Shown: positions 38,886 through 48,534, counted from the first letter of the stretch. The stretch: 64,000 bases of DNA from Brachybacterium ginsengisoli (GCF_002407065.1 NZ_CP023564.1:1860001-1924000), one strand, 5' to 3'. A program made the numbers and translations. Notes: generated by a model not told the origin, from the sequence alone.

Positions 38886-39252
38886 CGGACCAGTCGGCCG
38901 GGCAGCCGCGTCCTCGGAGCTCCGGCTCCGGGGCCGAGGAAAGTCCGGGCTCCATCCGGCACGGTGGTGGGTAACGCCCACCCGGAGTGATCCGCGGGAC
39001 AGTGCCACAGAGAGCAGACCGCCGCCGCACCCCTCGGGGCGCGGCGGTAAGGGTGAAAGGGTGGTGTAAGAGACCACCGCGGCCTCGGTGACGAGGTCGG
39101 CACGGTAAACCCCACCGGGAGCAAGGTCAGACAGGGAACGTTCGAGGGCGCCGGCCCGAGTTCCCGGGTGGACCGCTGGAGGTCGTCGGCAACGGCGACC
39201 CGAGAAGGATGGCTGCCGATCACAGAACCCGGCTTACAGGCCGGCTGGTCCG
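38886..39252 (+). ncRNA. rnpB: RNase P RNA, bacterial class A
   Basis: 367 nt. Ends pair as P1 (CGGACCAGTCGGCCGG with CCGGCTGGTCCG). The conserved core GAGGAAAGTCCGGGCTCC near the 5' end and CACAGAACCCGGCTTAC near the 3' end form P4. The internal landmarks ACAGAGAGCAGACCGCC, GGGTGAAAGGGTG, GGTAAACCCCACC and GAGCAAGGTCAGACAGG are present, as expected for type A. It is the catalytic RNA that trims 5' leaders of tRNAs. Confidence 0.96.
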
Positions 39253-39254
39253 CC

Positions 39255-39276
39255 CCCGCACCCTCCAGGGTGCGGG
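39255..39276 (+). terminator. Terminator of rnpB
   Basis: A 9-bp stem CCCGCACCC with GGGTGCGGG and a TCCA loop, starting 3 nt after the RNA end. It also separates rnpB from the convergent ppgK gene. Confidence 0.75.
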
Positions 39277-39294
39277 AGGCGGCGCGCCGACGCC

Positions 39295-40134
39295 CTACTT
39301 CGCGGCGCCGCGCTCGGCCTGCTCCTTCTTGGACGCCTTCTTCTCCGCCTTCTCGGCGGACTTCCTCTCGGCCTTCTGGAGCGCCTTCTCCTCACGATGG
39401 GCCATCACGGCAGCGCCCACGATCCCGGCCTCGTTGCGCAGCTTCGCCGGCACGATCTCGGTGTTCAGATCCAGCAGCGGCAGGAACTTCTGATGCTTCT
39501 TGGAGACCCCGCCGCCCACGATGATGCGGGTGGGGCTGAAGAGGAAGTCCACGTGGGCGAAGTACTCCTGGAGACGGCCGGCCCAGGTCTCCCAGTCCAG
39601 GTCCTCCTTCTCCCGCACGGAGCTGGCCATGTAGTGCTCGGCGTCGTCCCCGTGCAGCAGCAGGTGCCCCAGCTCGGTGTTGGGCACGAGGGTGCCGTCG
39701 ACGAAGGTCGCGCTGCCCACGCCCGTGCCGAGGGTGATCACCATGACCACGCCGGAGGTGCCGCGGCCGGCGCCGAACTTCATCTCGGCGATCCCGGCGG
39801 CGTCGGCGTCGTTGACCACGAAGACGTCGTGCCCGGTGCGCTCGGTGAGCAGCGCGTCCACGTCGGTGCCGATCCAGGACTTGTCGACGTTCGCGGCGGT
39901 CAGCGCCACGCCGGCCTGGATCACGGCCGGGAAGGTGACGCCCACGGGAGTGTCCGCGTCGAGGTCGAAGGAGCGGATCAGCTCGGCGACGGTGTCCGCG
40001 ACCGCGTCGGGGGTGGAGGGCTGGGGGGTGGCGATCCGCACCCGGTCCGCGGCGAGCTCGCCGGTGGACAGATCCACCGGGGCGCCCTTGATGCCGCTCC
40101 CGCCGATGTCGATCCCGAAGGCCTTCTTGCTCAT
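39295..40134 (-). CDS. ppgK: Polyphosphate glucokinase (ROK family)
   Basis: 279 residues. [16 protein letters not shown] is the nucleotide-binding phosphate-1 loop, [11 protein letters not shown] and [12 protein letters not shown] form the sugar and catalytic Asp region, and [19 protein letters not shown] is the phosphate-2 motif. This matches actinobacterial enzymes that phosphorylate glucose with polyphosphate or ATP. The last 30 residues are a Lys/Glu/Ala-rich tail ([20 protein letters not shown]), longer than the family core. ATG at 40134 with CAGGAGATGCG upstream. Polyphosphate as phosphoryl donor is known for the family, not shown here. Confidence 0.92.
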   Translation of the reverse strand: MSKKAFGIDIGGSGIKGAPVDLSTGELAADRVRIATPQPSTPDAVADTVAELIRSFDLDADTPVGVTFPAVIQAGVALTAANVDKSWIGTDVDALLTERTGHDVFVVNDADAAGIAEMKFGAGRGTSGVVMVITLGTGVGSATFVDGTLVPNTELGHLLLHGDDAEHYMASSVREKEDLDWETWAGRLQEYFAHVDFLFSPTRIIVGGGVSKKHQKFLPLLDLNTEIVPAKLRNEAGIVGAAVMAHREEKALQKAERKSAEKAEKKASKKEQAERGAAK

Positions 40135-40261
40135 CGCATCTCCTGTGTGCCGTGGCGGGCGAGGGATCGCCCTGCAGGTGGGGCACCGACAGCGACGGTG
40201 CTCACGGCGGCCCAGGATACCCGCGCCCTCTCGGTCGCGACGCGGTGTTCAGCCTGCGGGC

Positions 40262-41149
40262 TCAGACCACCGTGAGCAGCTCGGGCCCGTCGGCGGTCAT
40301 CAGCATGGTGTGCTCGAACTGGGCGGAGAAGGAGCGGTCCTTCGTCACGACGGTCCAGCCGTCGTCCCACTGCTCCCAGGCCTGCGATCCCAGCGTCACC
40401 ATCGGCTCGATCGTGAAGGTCATGCCCTCCTCGATCATGTCGTCGAACATCGGCGCCGAGTCGTAGTGGGGGATGATCAGGCCGTTGTGGAAGCCCTCGG
40501 CGACGCCGTGGCCGGTGTAGTCCTGCACCGACTCCATCCCGTGGCGGGCCACGAACTTCTCGATGACCCGTCCGATCACGTTCACCTCGCGGCCCGGGCG
40601 GGCCACCTTCACGCCGCGCATCATCGCGTCGTATGCCTTCTCGACGAGGTCCTGGGCGCGCGGGTGGACGTCGCCCACCAGGAAGGTCGCGTTGCAGTCC
40701 CCGTGGACCCCGTGCAGGTATGCGGTGACGTCGACGTTGAGGATGTCGCCGGACTCCATGACGGTGGAGTCGGGGATGCCGTGGCAGATGACCTCGTTCA
40801 GGCTCGTGCAGCAGGACTTCTCGAAGCCCAGGTAGCCGAGCGTGGACGGGTAGGCGCCGTTCTGCAGGAGGACGTCGTGGACGACCGCATCGATGTGATC
40901 GGTGGTCACGCCGGGCTGCGCGGCCTCGCCGGCGGCCTGGAGCGCCAGCGCGGCGATGCGGGAGGCCTCGCGCACGCGGGCGATGACATCCGCGCTCTGG
41001 ACGTACGGCCCGGTGTCCGAGACGGCCTCGTCCCTGCCCACGTACTCGGGGCGCTCGATCGCGGCGGGCACGCTGCGTCGGGGGCCGATCGTGCCGGGCA
41101 CGAGCTCCGCGCGTCCTTCAGGACGGATCCATTCCTGCTCTACAGTCAT
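40262..41149 (-). CDS. map: Methionine aminopeptidase, type I
   Basis: 295 residues with an N-terminal extension of about 45 residues ([20 protein letters not shown]), as in type 1b enzymes. Metal ligands are in [10 protein letters not shown] (Asp), GDCNATF (Asp), GHGVAEGFH (His), FTIEPMV (Glu) and QFEHTML (Glu), and the substrate His in EVICHGIPD. It removes the initiator Met after deformylation. The ATG at 41149 has GAGACT 7 nt upstream and no ribosome site. The extension could bind the ribosome or zinc-free SH3-like partners; that is a guess. Confidence 0.94.
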   Translation of the reverse strand: MTVEQEWIRPEGRAELVPGTIGPRRSVPAAIERPEYVGRDEAVSDTGPYVQSADVIARVREASRIAALALQAAGEAAQPGVTTDHIDAVVHDVLLQNGAYPSTLGYLGFEKSCCTSLNEVICHGIPDSTVMESGDILNVDVTAYLHGVHGDCNATFLVGDVHPRAQDLVEKAYDAMMRGVKVARPGREVNVIGRVIEKFVARHGMESVQDYTGHGVAEGFHNGLIIPHYDSAPMFDDMIEEGMTFTIEPMVTLGSQAWEQWDDGWTVVTKDRSFSAQFEHTMLMTADGPELLTVV

Positions 41150-41186
41150 GCTCACCAGTCTCTCACCGACTACGAAGGAGACCGAC

Positions 41187-41396
41187 GTGACCGAGGGCAC
41201 GCAGTTCTACTACAACGTCAGCACCGGCGCCGTGGAGGAGGGGCAGCAGTCCTCCGGCACGGAGCTGATGGGTCCGTACGCGACCCGCGAGGAGGCCTCC
41301 CGTGCGCTGAGCACCGCGGCCGAGCGCAACAAGTCCTGGGACGAGGAGAACCAGGACTGGGAGGACTACGGCTCCGGCACGACGCCCACGAGCTGA
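41187..41396 (+). CDS. Short SPOR-like protein
   Basis: 69 residues: [20 protein letters not shown], then [20 protein letters not shown], and a Trp-rich acidic tail ([15 protein letters not shown]). The [13 protein letters not shown] stretch resembles the second half of a SPOR repeat, which binds peptidoglycan, but there is no signal peptide or membrane anchor, so cytoplasmic location is expected. GTG at 41187 with GAAGGAG 6 nt before it. It is divergent from map with only 37 bp between. Short actinobacterial proteins like this are commonly found beside map. Function unknown. Confidence 0.75.
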   Translation: MTEGTQFYYNVSTGAVEEGQQSSGTELMGPYATREEASRALSTAAERNKSWDEENQDWEDYGSGTTPTS

Positions 41397-41426
41397 GCGC
41401 GCGAGGGCCTGCTCGGACGTGAGTCC

Positions 41427-42254
41427 TCAGTCGAAGGAGTGCTCGGGTCCGGGGTAGGCGCGCTCGCCCACCTCGGCCCGGTACTCCCGGGCGGCCTGCT
41501 CGAGCTGTCCGCGCAGATCCGCGAAGGCCTTGACGAACTTCCCACGGAAGCCGGAGAGGCCCGCCATGTCCTGCCACACCAGCACCTGGCCGTCGCACCG
41601 CGGGCCGGCGCCGATGCCGATCGTGGGGACGTCCAGCGCGGCGGTCACCTCGGCGGCGACGGCCGCCGGCACGAGCTCGAGGACGATCGCCGATGCCCCG
41701 GCGGCCTGCAGCGCGAGCGCGTCCTCGCGCAGCTTCCGCGCCGAGGCCTCGTCCCGCCCCTGGATCCGGTGACCCGAGAGGGAGTTGACGGACTGCGGCG
41801 TGAAGCCCAGATGCCCGAGCACCGGGATCCCGGCATCCACCAGAGCGCGGACCTGTGCGGTGATCTCCGCGCCGCCTTCGAGCTTGACCGCCTCCGCGCC
41901 CGCGCGCACGAGCTCCACGCCGTGCCGCAGCGCCTCGGCCGGGCCGCTCTCGTAGGTCCCGAACGCGAGATCTGCGACCACCAGCGGACGGGTCACGCTG
42001 CGCGCGACGGCGCCCGTGAAGGTGAGCATGTCCTGATGGGTGGTGGAGGTGGTGGAGGTGTGCCCCAGCACCGTGGTTCCCACCGAGTCGCCCACCAGGA
42101 GCACCTCCACGCCGGCGGCCTCGAAGGCCTGCGCGGAGAACTGGTCGTAGGCGGTGAGCATCGAGAACGGGCGCCCCTGCTGCTTCGCCAGCTGCAGGTG
42201 ACGAAGCCGGATCTTCGCCGGTCCGGCGGTGCCGGGGGTGGACTCAGTGCTCAC
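41427..42254 (-). CDS. panB: 3-methyl-2-oxobutanoate hydroxymethyltransferase
   Basis: 275 residues. FSMLTAYDQFSAQAFEAAGVEVLLVGDS begins the barrel (quoted in parts), VLGHTSTTSTTHQDML and KLEGGAEI follow, and the magnesium and Glu site is in IPVLGHLGFTPQS and IVLELVPAA. GIGAGPRCDGQVLVWQDM is the conserved C-terminal segment. It transfers a hydroxymethyl group from methylene-tetrahydrofolate to ketoisovalerate in pantothenate (CoA) synthesis. GTG at 42254 with CCAGGAGCATCC upstream. panC/panD are not adjacent. Confidence 0.95.
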   Translation of the reverse strand: MSTESTPGTAGPAKIRLRHLQLAKQQGRPFSMLTAYDQFSAQAFEAAGVEVLLVGDSVGTTVLGHTSTTSTTHQDMLTFTGAVARSVTRPLVVADLAFGTYESGPAEALRHGVELVRAGAEAVKLEGGAEITAQVRALVDAGIPVLGHLGFTPQSVNSLSGHRIQGRDEASARKLREDALALQAAGASAIVLELVPAAVAAEVTAALDVPTIGIGAGPRCDGQVLVWQDMAGLSGFRGKFVKAFADLRGQLEQAAREYRAEVGERAYPGPEHSFD

Positions 42255-42411
42255 AGGATGCTCCTGGCGGTGAACGGGACGACGGGGATGCCGACCCAGC
42301 CTATCGTCGCCCGCCGACCGGTCGTGGCGCGGGCAGGATGGCCGCCACCAGCGGCGCGGATATGCCACTCTGGTGCCCTGCATCGCACGGCGACCTGTGA
42401 GGAGGGCGGTC

Positions 42412-42960
42412 ATGACCACGACGCGCATGGTCCTGCGAGGTGCCGCTTCCGCCCTGGCGGCCGCAGCGCTGCTGGTCGGCGCGACGGCCTGCACCGACGA
42501 CGAGGGGGACGAGCCGTCGGAGACCGGCACCGCGCAGGAGGCCGATCCGTCGGACAGCGGGAGCACCGACCCGGAGGAGAGCGGCACGGCGAGCGACGGC
42601 GGCGGCGACAGCCCCTTCAGCCGCGACGAGCTCGATGCGGCCTCCGCTCGATTCGTGGACATCCTCCAGGTGCTCGACGACGGTGACTGGGAGGCCGCCT
42701 GCGGCATGGTCCTGGACCCCACCACCGGAGCCGCCCCGGAGGGTGATCGGCTCCAGGAGTGCGTGGACGGCGTGGAGTCCGAGCTCGGAGGACGCTCCGA
42801 CCTCGTCGATCCCGGCGCCTTCGACTCGATGGACGCCTCGATGGTCGAGGCCGAGGACACCGGGGACGGAACCGTCGCCCTCAGCGTGCTCGGCAACGAC
42901 CTGGACATCCCGATGGCACCCGGCGACGACGGCCGGTGGTACCTCGTCATCCCGTTCTGA
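42412..42960 (+). CDS. Secreted lipoprotein, function unknown (paralog 1)
   Basis: 182 residues. Signal peptide with lipobox LVGATAC (Cys27), then an acidic, Ser/Gly/Asp-rich linker of about 40 residues, then a small folded domain (SRDELDAASARFVDILQVLD, CGMVLDP, LQECVDGVESEL) with two Cys that could pair, ending in DDGRWYLVIPF. The domain pattern recalls DUF4878/lumazine-binding-like extracellular folds. It is followed by a second gene of the same design, so this is a tandem paralog pair. ATG at 42412 with GAGGAGGGCGG upstream. Confidence 0.75.
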   Translation: MTTTRMVLRGAASALAAAALLVGATACTDDEGDEPSETGTAQEADPSDSGSTDPEESGTASDGGGDSPFSRDELDAASARFVDILQVLDDGDWEAACGMVLDPTTGAAPEGDRLQECVDGVESELGGRSDLVDPGAFDSMDASMVEAEDTGDGTVALSVLGNDLDIPMAPGDDGRWYLVIPF

Positions 42961-43086
42961 TCCACGGACCTCCAGCTCATGGGGAGAACTCCCCAGTGAC
43001 GCGGGGCGCGACCTGTGAAAAGGTAAGGACCATCGACAGAGGGTGCGTGTCGATCCGACACCATGACATCAGAGGGAGAACACACG

Positions 43087-43770
43087 ATGACTTCGATCAT
43101 GCGCAGGACCGTCCGGGGAGCCGCTACGGGGCTGGGGGCCCTGGCGCTCGTCGCCGGCACCGCCGCATGCGGCGGCCTGATCCCCGGCGGCGACGATGAG
43201 CAGGACACCGGCGGGACCAGCTCCGAAGAGGACGACAAGGGTGGTGACGACACCGAGTCCGGGAAGGACGAGGAGAGCACCGAGGAGACCGACGCGGAGG
43301 AGAGCGAAGCCGAGGACGCCGGCGAGGGCGCCCAGGAGGAGGCCGCGGACGGCGCCGAGGACGAGGGCTCCGCAGCTGGCGAGGGTGCCTCCGACGAGGG
43401 CGCCGACGAGGCGGCGTCCTCGGAGCCTCTCTCCGAGGAGGACCTCACCGCCGTGGGCGATGTGTACTACGAGTTCATGCAGGCCGCCGTCGCGAAGGAC
43501 GGCGAGGCCGCCTGCAGCCTCATCACCAACCCGATGACCAACGAGCCGCTCTCCGGCGCGGCGCTCTCCGGATGCGCCGAGGGCTTCGAAGGCGAGGCCG
43601 AGAACGGCGAGATCGATCCCGAGATGGCCGAGATGCTCGACCGCTCGATGATCGAGGGCGTGGACAACGGTGACGGCACCGCCGGCGCGACCCTGATGGG
43701 GTCGGACGCCGGGGTCACCATGATCAAGGCCAGCGACGGCAAGTGGTACATCGACGGCAGCAAGGTCTGA
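43087..43770 (+). CDS. Secreted lipoprotein with long acidic linker (paralog 2)
   Basis: 227 residues. Lipobox VAGTAAC (Cys28), then about 90 residues composed almost only of Glu, Asp, Ser, Gly and Ala, then a domain matching the preceding gene (LTAVGDVYYEFMQAAVAKDG, ACSLITNPM, LSGCAEGFEGEAENG) with two Cys, ending ASDGKWYIDGSKV. The linker probably spans the cell wall. ATG at 43087 with AGAGGGAGAACACACG upstream; the spacing of 126 bp from paralog 1 leaves room for its own promoter. Ends at a 13-bp hairpin. Confidence 0.78.
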   Translation: MTSIMRRTVRGAATGLGALALVAGTAACGGLIPGGDDEQDTGGTSSEEDDKGGDDTESGKDEESTEETDAEESEAEDAGEGAQEEAADGAEDEGSAAGEGASDEGADEAASSEPLSEEDLTAVGDVYYEFMQAAVAKDGEAACSLITNPMTNEPLSGAALSGCAEGFEGEAENGEIDPEMAEMLDRSMIEGVDNGDGTAGATLMGSDAGVTMIKASDGKWYIDGSKV

Positions 43771-43789
43771 TCCGACCAGCTCCCGATCC

Positions 43790-43835
43790 GAGGCCGCCCC
43801 GGCATCCACCACGCGGTGGGCACCGGGGCGGCCTC
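43790..43835 (+). terminator. Terminator after the lipoprotein pair
   Basis: A 13-bp perfect stem (43790-43802 with 43823-43835) enclosing a second small stem (CCACC with GGTGG). Confidence 0.75.
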
Positions 43836-43890
43836 GTGTCCGGGTGCTCGGCGACCCCGGCGGCGCGCTGACCTGAGGCAGACTGTGTCC

Positions 43891-45228
43891 ATGGGACATC
43901 TCCACGACGACGTCATCCGCACCGTCTCCGACCGGGACGTGCGGTTCATCCGGCTGTGGTTCAGCGACATCGCGGGCACTCTGAAGTCCATCGCGATCTC
44001 CCCCTCGGACCTCGAGGAGGCCTTCACCGAGGGCATCGGCATCGACGGCTCCACGATCGAGGGGCTCACCCGCAGCTTCGAGTCCGACATGCTGCTGCGG
44101 CCGGATCCCGCCACCTTCGAGCTGCTGGCCTGGCGCGGGGAGACCAATGCGACCGGCCGCATGATGTGCGACGTGCTGTCGCCGGACGGCGAGCCCGCGG
44201 CCGCGGATCCCCGACGCGTGCTGCGCGAGGCGCTGGGCCGTGCGGAGGAGAAGGGGCTGGAGTTCTACACCCATCCCGAGATCGAGTTCTACCTCTTCGA
44301 GAAGCCCTATCGACAGGGCGAGCCGCTGGTGCCGATCGACAACGCCGGGTACTTCGACCATGTCCATCGCGGGCAGGGCCAGGACTTCCGGCGCGCCGCG
44401 ATCCAGCACCTCGAGGCCATGAACATCCAGGTCGAGTTCTCCCACCACGAGAACGGACCGGGGCAGAACGAGATCGACCTGCGCTACGCCGACGCCCTCA
44501 CCACCGCGGACAACATCCTCACCCTCCGCACGGTGGTCAAGGAGGTCGCGCTGTCGATGGGGCAGGTCGCGAGCTTCATGCCGAAGCCGATGATCGACCA
44601 GCCGGGGTCGGGGATGCACACCCACCTCTCGCTCTTCCAGGGCGGCAAGAACGCCTTCCACGCCCCGGGCGCCGAGTACGGGCTCTCGAAGCTGGGGAGG
44701 CAGTTCATCGCCGGCCTGCTGCGCCACGCGCCCGAGTACAGCGCCGTGACCAATCAGTGGGTCAACTCCTACAAGCGGATCTGGGGCGCCCAGGAGGCCC
44801 CGAGCTACATCTGCTGGGGGCACAACAACCGCTCGGCCCTGGTCCGGGTCCCCTTCCACAAGCCCACCAAGGGCACCAGCTCGCGCGTCGAGTTCCGCGG
44901 TCTGGACTCCTCGGCGAACCCCTATCTCGCGTTCTCGGTGCTGCTGGCGGCCGGGATGGCCGGGATCGAGGGGGAGTACGAGCTGCCGGAGGGGTCGGAG
45001 GACGCGGTCTGGGACCTCACCGAGCGCGAGCGCCTCGCGATGGGCATCGAGCCGCTTCCCACCGACCTCTTCCGCGCGCTCGAGACCTTCGAGGGCTCGG
45101 AGCTGATGGCGAGCACCCTCGGCGAGCAGGTCTTCGAGTTCTTCCTGCGGGACAAGCGGCAGGAGTGGCAGCGCTATCGCGAGCAGGTGACCGATCACGA
45201 GCTGCGCTCCACCTTCAGCCGGGTCTGA
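43891..45228 (+). CDS. glnA2: Glutamine synthetase-family protein, GlnA2 type
   Basis: 445 residues with the GS fold: N-terminal beta-grasp (RFIRLWFSDIAGTLKSIAIS), ATP and metal segments (HPEIEFYLFEK, FSHHENGPGQNEIDLRY, MPKPMIDQPGSGMHTHLSLF), NRSALVRVPF and [19 protein letters not shown]. At the loop that holds the adenylylated Tyr in GlnA the matching residue is Trp (EDAVWDLTERER). It is directly upstream of glnE by 11 bp, as in Mycobacterium tuberculosis. Related GlnA2 enzymes of Streptomyces have been reported to act on polyamines, so glutamine formation is not certain. CAGACT 6 nt before the ATG suggests a leaderless start. Confidence 0.9.
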   Translation: MGHLHDDVIRTVSDRDVRFIRLWFSDIAGTLKSIAISPSDLEEAFTEGIGIDGSTIEGLTRSFESDMLLRPDPATFELLAWRGETNATGRMMCDVLSPDGEPAAADPRRVLREALGRAEEKGLEFYTHPEIEFYLFEKPYRQGEPLVPIDNAGYFDHVHRGQGQDFRRAAIQHLEAMNIQVEFSHHENGPGQNEIDLRYADALTTADNILTLRTVVKEVALSMGQVASFMPKPMIDQPGSGMHTHLSLFQGGKNAFHAPGAEYGLSKLGRQFIAGLLRHAPEYSAVTNQWVNSYKRIWGAQEAPSYICWGHNNRSALVRVPFHKPTKGTSSRVEFRGLDSSANPYLAFSVLLAAGMAGIEGEYELPEGSEDAVWDLTERERLAMGIEPLPTDLFRALETFEGSELMASTLGEQVFEFFLRDKRQEWQRYREQVTDHELRSTFSRV

Positions 45229-45239
45229 GGGAGGCTGAC

Positions 45240-48200
45240 GTGAGCACCGAACCGTCCACCTCCACCGGAGCCCTCGCGCGACTGGGCTTCAGCAGCACCG
45301 ACAGGGTGCGGCGCTTCCTGTCCGAACCTGCCCTGGCCGGGCTCGGTGACGGCGCCGCCGCGGCGCTCGGCGGCACCGCCGACGGCGACGACGCCGTGCT
45401 GGGGCTTCTGCGCCTGGCGGAAGCCGCTCAGGAGGCGGGTCAGAGCGCCCTGATGAAGGAGTTCCTCCAGGGGATCGGCGCTCAGGGCACCGCCGGCCGA
45501 CGACTGATCACGCTGCTGGGCACCTCGGTCGCCCTCGGCGACTTCCTCACCCGCCACCCGGAGCTGCTCTCCCTGCTGCGCGAGGGCGACGACGACCTCG
45601 CCCTCTCGGCGGCAGAGGTGCGGCGGGACCTGCTGAAGGCCGTCGGCGCCGATCCCGAGGCCGAGGTGCCCGTGGCCTCCGAGGGCGGCCGCGAGGTGCG
45701 GGATGCCCTGCGCGTCGCGTACCACGGGCGGCTGACGCAGATCGCCGCGGCCGATGTGTGCGCCGCGGACCCGACGGATCTCCAGCCCCGGGTCTCCCGC
45801 GCCATCAGCGACCTGGCCGATGCGGCGCTCGAGGCCGCCTCCGCGATCGCCCGGGCCTCTGTGGACGGCCATGAGTCGGTGCGCTGGGCGGTCATCGCCC
45901 TCGGCAAGACCGGTGCCCGGGAGCTCAACTACATCTCCGACGTCGACGTCATGCACGTCGTCGCTCCGGCCGAGCATCTCGTGGAGGAGGACGGCGAGGT
46001 CAGCTCGGAGGTCGAGGAGGAGGTGCTCACCGTCGGCGCCGCCCTCGCCCGGGAGCTCGCACGCGCCTGCTCCGAGCGCACAGGGGAGGGGTCGCTGTGG
46101 CAGGTCGATGCGAACCTGCGGCCCGAGGGCAAGGACGGCCCGCTCGTGCGCACGCTGGCCTCCTACCGCCGCTACTACACCGAGTGGGCGAAGTCCTGGG
46201 AGTTCCAGGCCCTGCTCAAGGCGCGGGCCGCGGCCGGTGACCGCGAGCTCGGCCCGGGCTTCGAGAGCATGGTCGAGCCGTGGGTGTGGCAGGCCTCCAC
46301 CCGTGACGGCTTCGTCGAGGAGGCCCGGGCGATGCGCCGCCGCGTGGTCGCCCACATCCCTCGGGCGGAGGTGGAGCGCAACCTCAAGCTCGGCCCGGGC
46401 GGGCTGCGGGACGTCGAGTTCACCGTGCAGCTGCTGCAGATGGTCCACGGCCGTGCGGACGAGGGCCTGCAGGGCCGCTCCACCCTGGACTCCCTCGCGC
46501 GCCTCGGCGAGGGCGGGTACATCTCGCGCGATCACGTGGCCGAGATGGACGTGGCATACCGCTTCCTGCGCTGCGTCGAGCATCGTCTGCAGCTGCACCG
46601 CCTCCGCCGCACCCAGGTGCTGCCCACCGCGGCCTCCGATCTGCGCCGCCTGGCACGCAGCATGCGTCTCACGCCGGACGAGTTCGCGCGCCGCTACCAG
46701 GGCACCCGCCGCCGGGTGCGCCAGCTGCACGAGGAGATCTTCTACCGCCCGCTGCTGCTGACCCATTCCCAGCTCAGCGACGGCCAGATCCGCCTGAGCA
46801 CGGAGGATGCCGCCGCCCGCCTGGCCGCGATCGGCTACCGCGATCCGTCCCGTGCGCTCGGCCACATCACCGCCCTCACCGAGGGCATCTCCCGGCGCGC
46901 CAAGATCCAGCGCCAGCTGCTGCCGGCCATGCTGGAATGGTTCGCGGACGGCGTCGATCCCGACCTCGGACTGCTCGCCTTCCGGCGGCTCTCGGACACC
47001 ATCGGCTCGGCCCACTGGTACCTGGGCCTGTTGCGCGACTCGGGTCTCGCGGCCAAGCGCCTCACCCGAGTGCTCGCCTCCGGCCGTTACGTGGGCGAGC
47101 AGCTCGAGCAGATCCCCGAGGGAGTGCGCTGGCTCGCGCGCGACTCCCAGCTGCGCCCCCTCGAACGCGCCGAGCTGGGACGCGAGTTCCTCGCCGTGAT
47201 CTCGCGGGTGGACGAGGTCGACGTGGCCCGCGATGTGCTGCGCCGCACCCGCAGCCGGGAGCTCCTGCGGATCGCCCTCGCCCATCTCACGGGCGTCGCG
47301 AACCCGGCCGAGGTGGCCCGCGCGCTCACCGACCTGGCCGAGGCCGTGCTCGAGGCGGGGCTGCTGGTGGCCTTCCACGTCGTGGCCCGCGAGCGCAAGG
47401 TGGTGGGGGAGGGCGCCGAGACCCTCGACAGCGAGCCCGAGGTGGACGTGGAGACGGCGCTGCGGCTGCGGGAGAAGCGCTCGGATCCGGCCCGCGCGCT
47501 CGGCATCGAGATGGCGATCATCGCGATGGGCAGCTTCGGCGCCCGTGAGATGGGCTACGCCTCCGACGCCGACGTCCAGTTCGTGGTCGTCGACCACGGC
47601 GCCGGGGTGGACTCGGTCGAGATCGCCGGAGCGGTCGCCGCCCAGGTCCAGAAGATCCTCAACGCCCCCACCGCACGGGCCGACATGCGGGTCAGCGCGG
47701 ATCTGCGCCCCGAGGGCAAGGTCGGTCCGCTCGCACGCAGCCTCGACTCCTGGACCGACTACTACCGACGGGACGCGGAGACCTGGGAGAAGCAGGCCCT
47801 CCTGCGAGCCCGCACGGTGGTCGCCTCCGAGGCGCTCTCCGAGACCCTGCGCGCCGAGATGGATCGCCATCGTTATCCCGCCGGCGGTCTCTCGACCGCG
47901 GCGCGACGGGAGATCACGCGGATGAAGGCCCGGGTCGAGTCCGAGCGCCTGCCCCGCAACGCGGATCCCTCCCGTCACGTCAAGCTCGGTCGCGGAGGCA
48001 TGACCGACGTGGAGTGGACCGCCCAGATCCTCGCCCTCGAGAACGGTCACGAGATCGAGGATCTCCGCACGCCGCGCACCCTGGAGCAGCTCGAGGCGGC
48101 CGGGCAGGCCGAGCTGCTGCCGGCCCGGGAGGTCCAGGAGCTCGTCGAGGCCTGGACGCTGGCCTGGCAGGTGCGACGCGGACTGTTCCTGTGGAAGGGC

Positions 48201-48365
48201 AGGGAGGGCGATGTGCTGCCCACCGACCGCTACGACCTGCGGGCGCTGGCCCTGCTCATCGACGGCGACGATGGGTCCGCCTCGGACCTCGAGGAGCGAT
48301 ATCTGCGCGTGACCCGTCGGGCGCGGAGCATCGCCGAGGAGGTCATCTTCGGACCTGCCGACTGA
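45240..48365 (+). CDS. glnE: Bifunctional glutamine synthetase adenylyltransferase/deadenylyltransferase
   Basis: 1041 residues made of two GlnE nucleotidyltransferase domains, each followed by a helical regulatory domain. Domain 1 has GARELNYISDVDVMHVV and NLRPEGKDGPLVRTL; domain 2 has GAREMGYASDADVQFVV and DLRPEGKVGPLARSL. KLGPGGLRDVEFTVQLLQM and KLGRGGMTDVEWTAQIL are the matching helical motifs. In E. coli the N-terminal half removes AMP and the C-terminal half adds it to glutamine synthetase. The GTG at 45240 follows GAGGGAGGCTGAC. Its likely substrate is GlnA encoded at 50-51.5 kb, which keeps the Tyr. Confidence 0.95.
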   Translation: MSTEPSTSTGALARLGFSSTDRVRRFLSEPALAGLGDGAAAALGGTADGDDAVLGLLRLAEAAQEAGQSALMKEFLQGIGAQGTAGRRLITLLGTSVALGDFLTRHPELLSLLREGDDDLALSAAEVRRDLLKAVGADPEAEVPVASEGGREVRDALRVAYHGRLTQIAAADVCAADPTDLQPRVSRAISDLADAALEAASAIARASVDGHESVRWAVIALGKTGARELNYISDVDVMHVVAPAEHLVEEDGEVSSEVEEEVLTVGAALARELARACSERTGEGSLWQVDANLRPEGKDGPLVRTLASYRRYYTEWAKSWEFQALLKARAAAGDRELGPGFESMVEPWVWQASTRDGFVEEARAMRRRVVAHIPRAEVERNLKLGPGGLRDVEFTVQLLQMVHGRADEGLQGRSTLDSLARLGEGGYISRDHVAEMDVAYRFLRCVEHRLQLHRLRRTQVLPTAASDLRRLARSMRLTPDEFARRYQGTRRRVRQLHEEIFYRPLLLTHSQLSDGQIRLSTEDAAARLAAIGYRDPSRALGHITALTEGISRRAKIQRQLLPAMLEWFADGVDPDLGLLAFRRLSDTIGSAHWYLGLLRDSGLAAKRLTRVLASGRYVGEQLEQIPEGVRWLARDSQLRPLERAELGREFLAVISRVDEVDVARDVLRRTRSRELLRIALAHLTGVANPAEVARALTDLAEAVLEAGLLVAFHVVARERKVVGEGAETLDSEPEVDVETALRLREKRSDPARALGIEMAIIAMGSFGAREMGYASDADVQFVVVDHGAGVDSVEIAGAVAAQVQKILNAPTARADMRVSADLRPEGKVGPLARSLDSWTDYYRRDAETWEKQALLRARTVVASEALSETLRAEMDRHRYPAGGLSTAARREITRMKARVESERLPRNADPSRHVKLGRGGMTDVEWTAQILALENGHEIEDLRTPRTLEQLEAAGQAELLPAREVQELVEAWTLAWQVRRGLFLWKGREGDVLPTDRYDLRALALLIDGDDGSASDLEERYLRVTRRARSIAEEVIFGPAD

Positions 48366-48534
48366 GACGTCCCGGTGCCCGCACCGCGGTGCCCGCCGCC
48401 CGTCGGCCGATGTGATCCGCAGGGACGTCCCGGCGCGTCCCGTCGGGTGCCGCCCCGTGAGCCCGCGGTGCGGCGTACCGTGTTCGTCGATCGTCCCGAC
48501 GCCGACCCGGCGTCGCCAGCCACCGTGAGGACCC

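Noticed and set aside
38875-39252. tmRNA or riboswitch as identity of the structured RNA
   Set aside because: The GAGGAAAGTCC and ACAGAACCCGGCTTA cores identify RNase P RNA; there is no tag reading frame or downstream gene on that strand.
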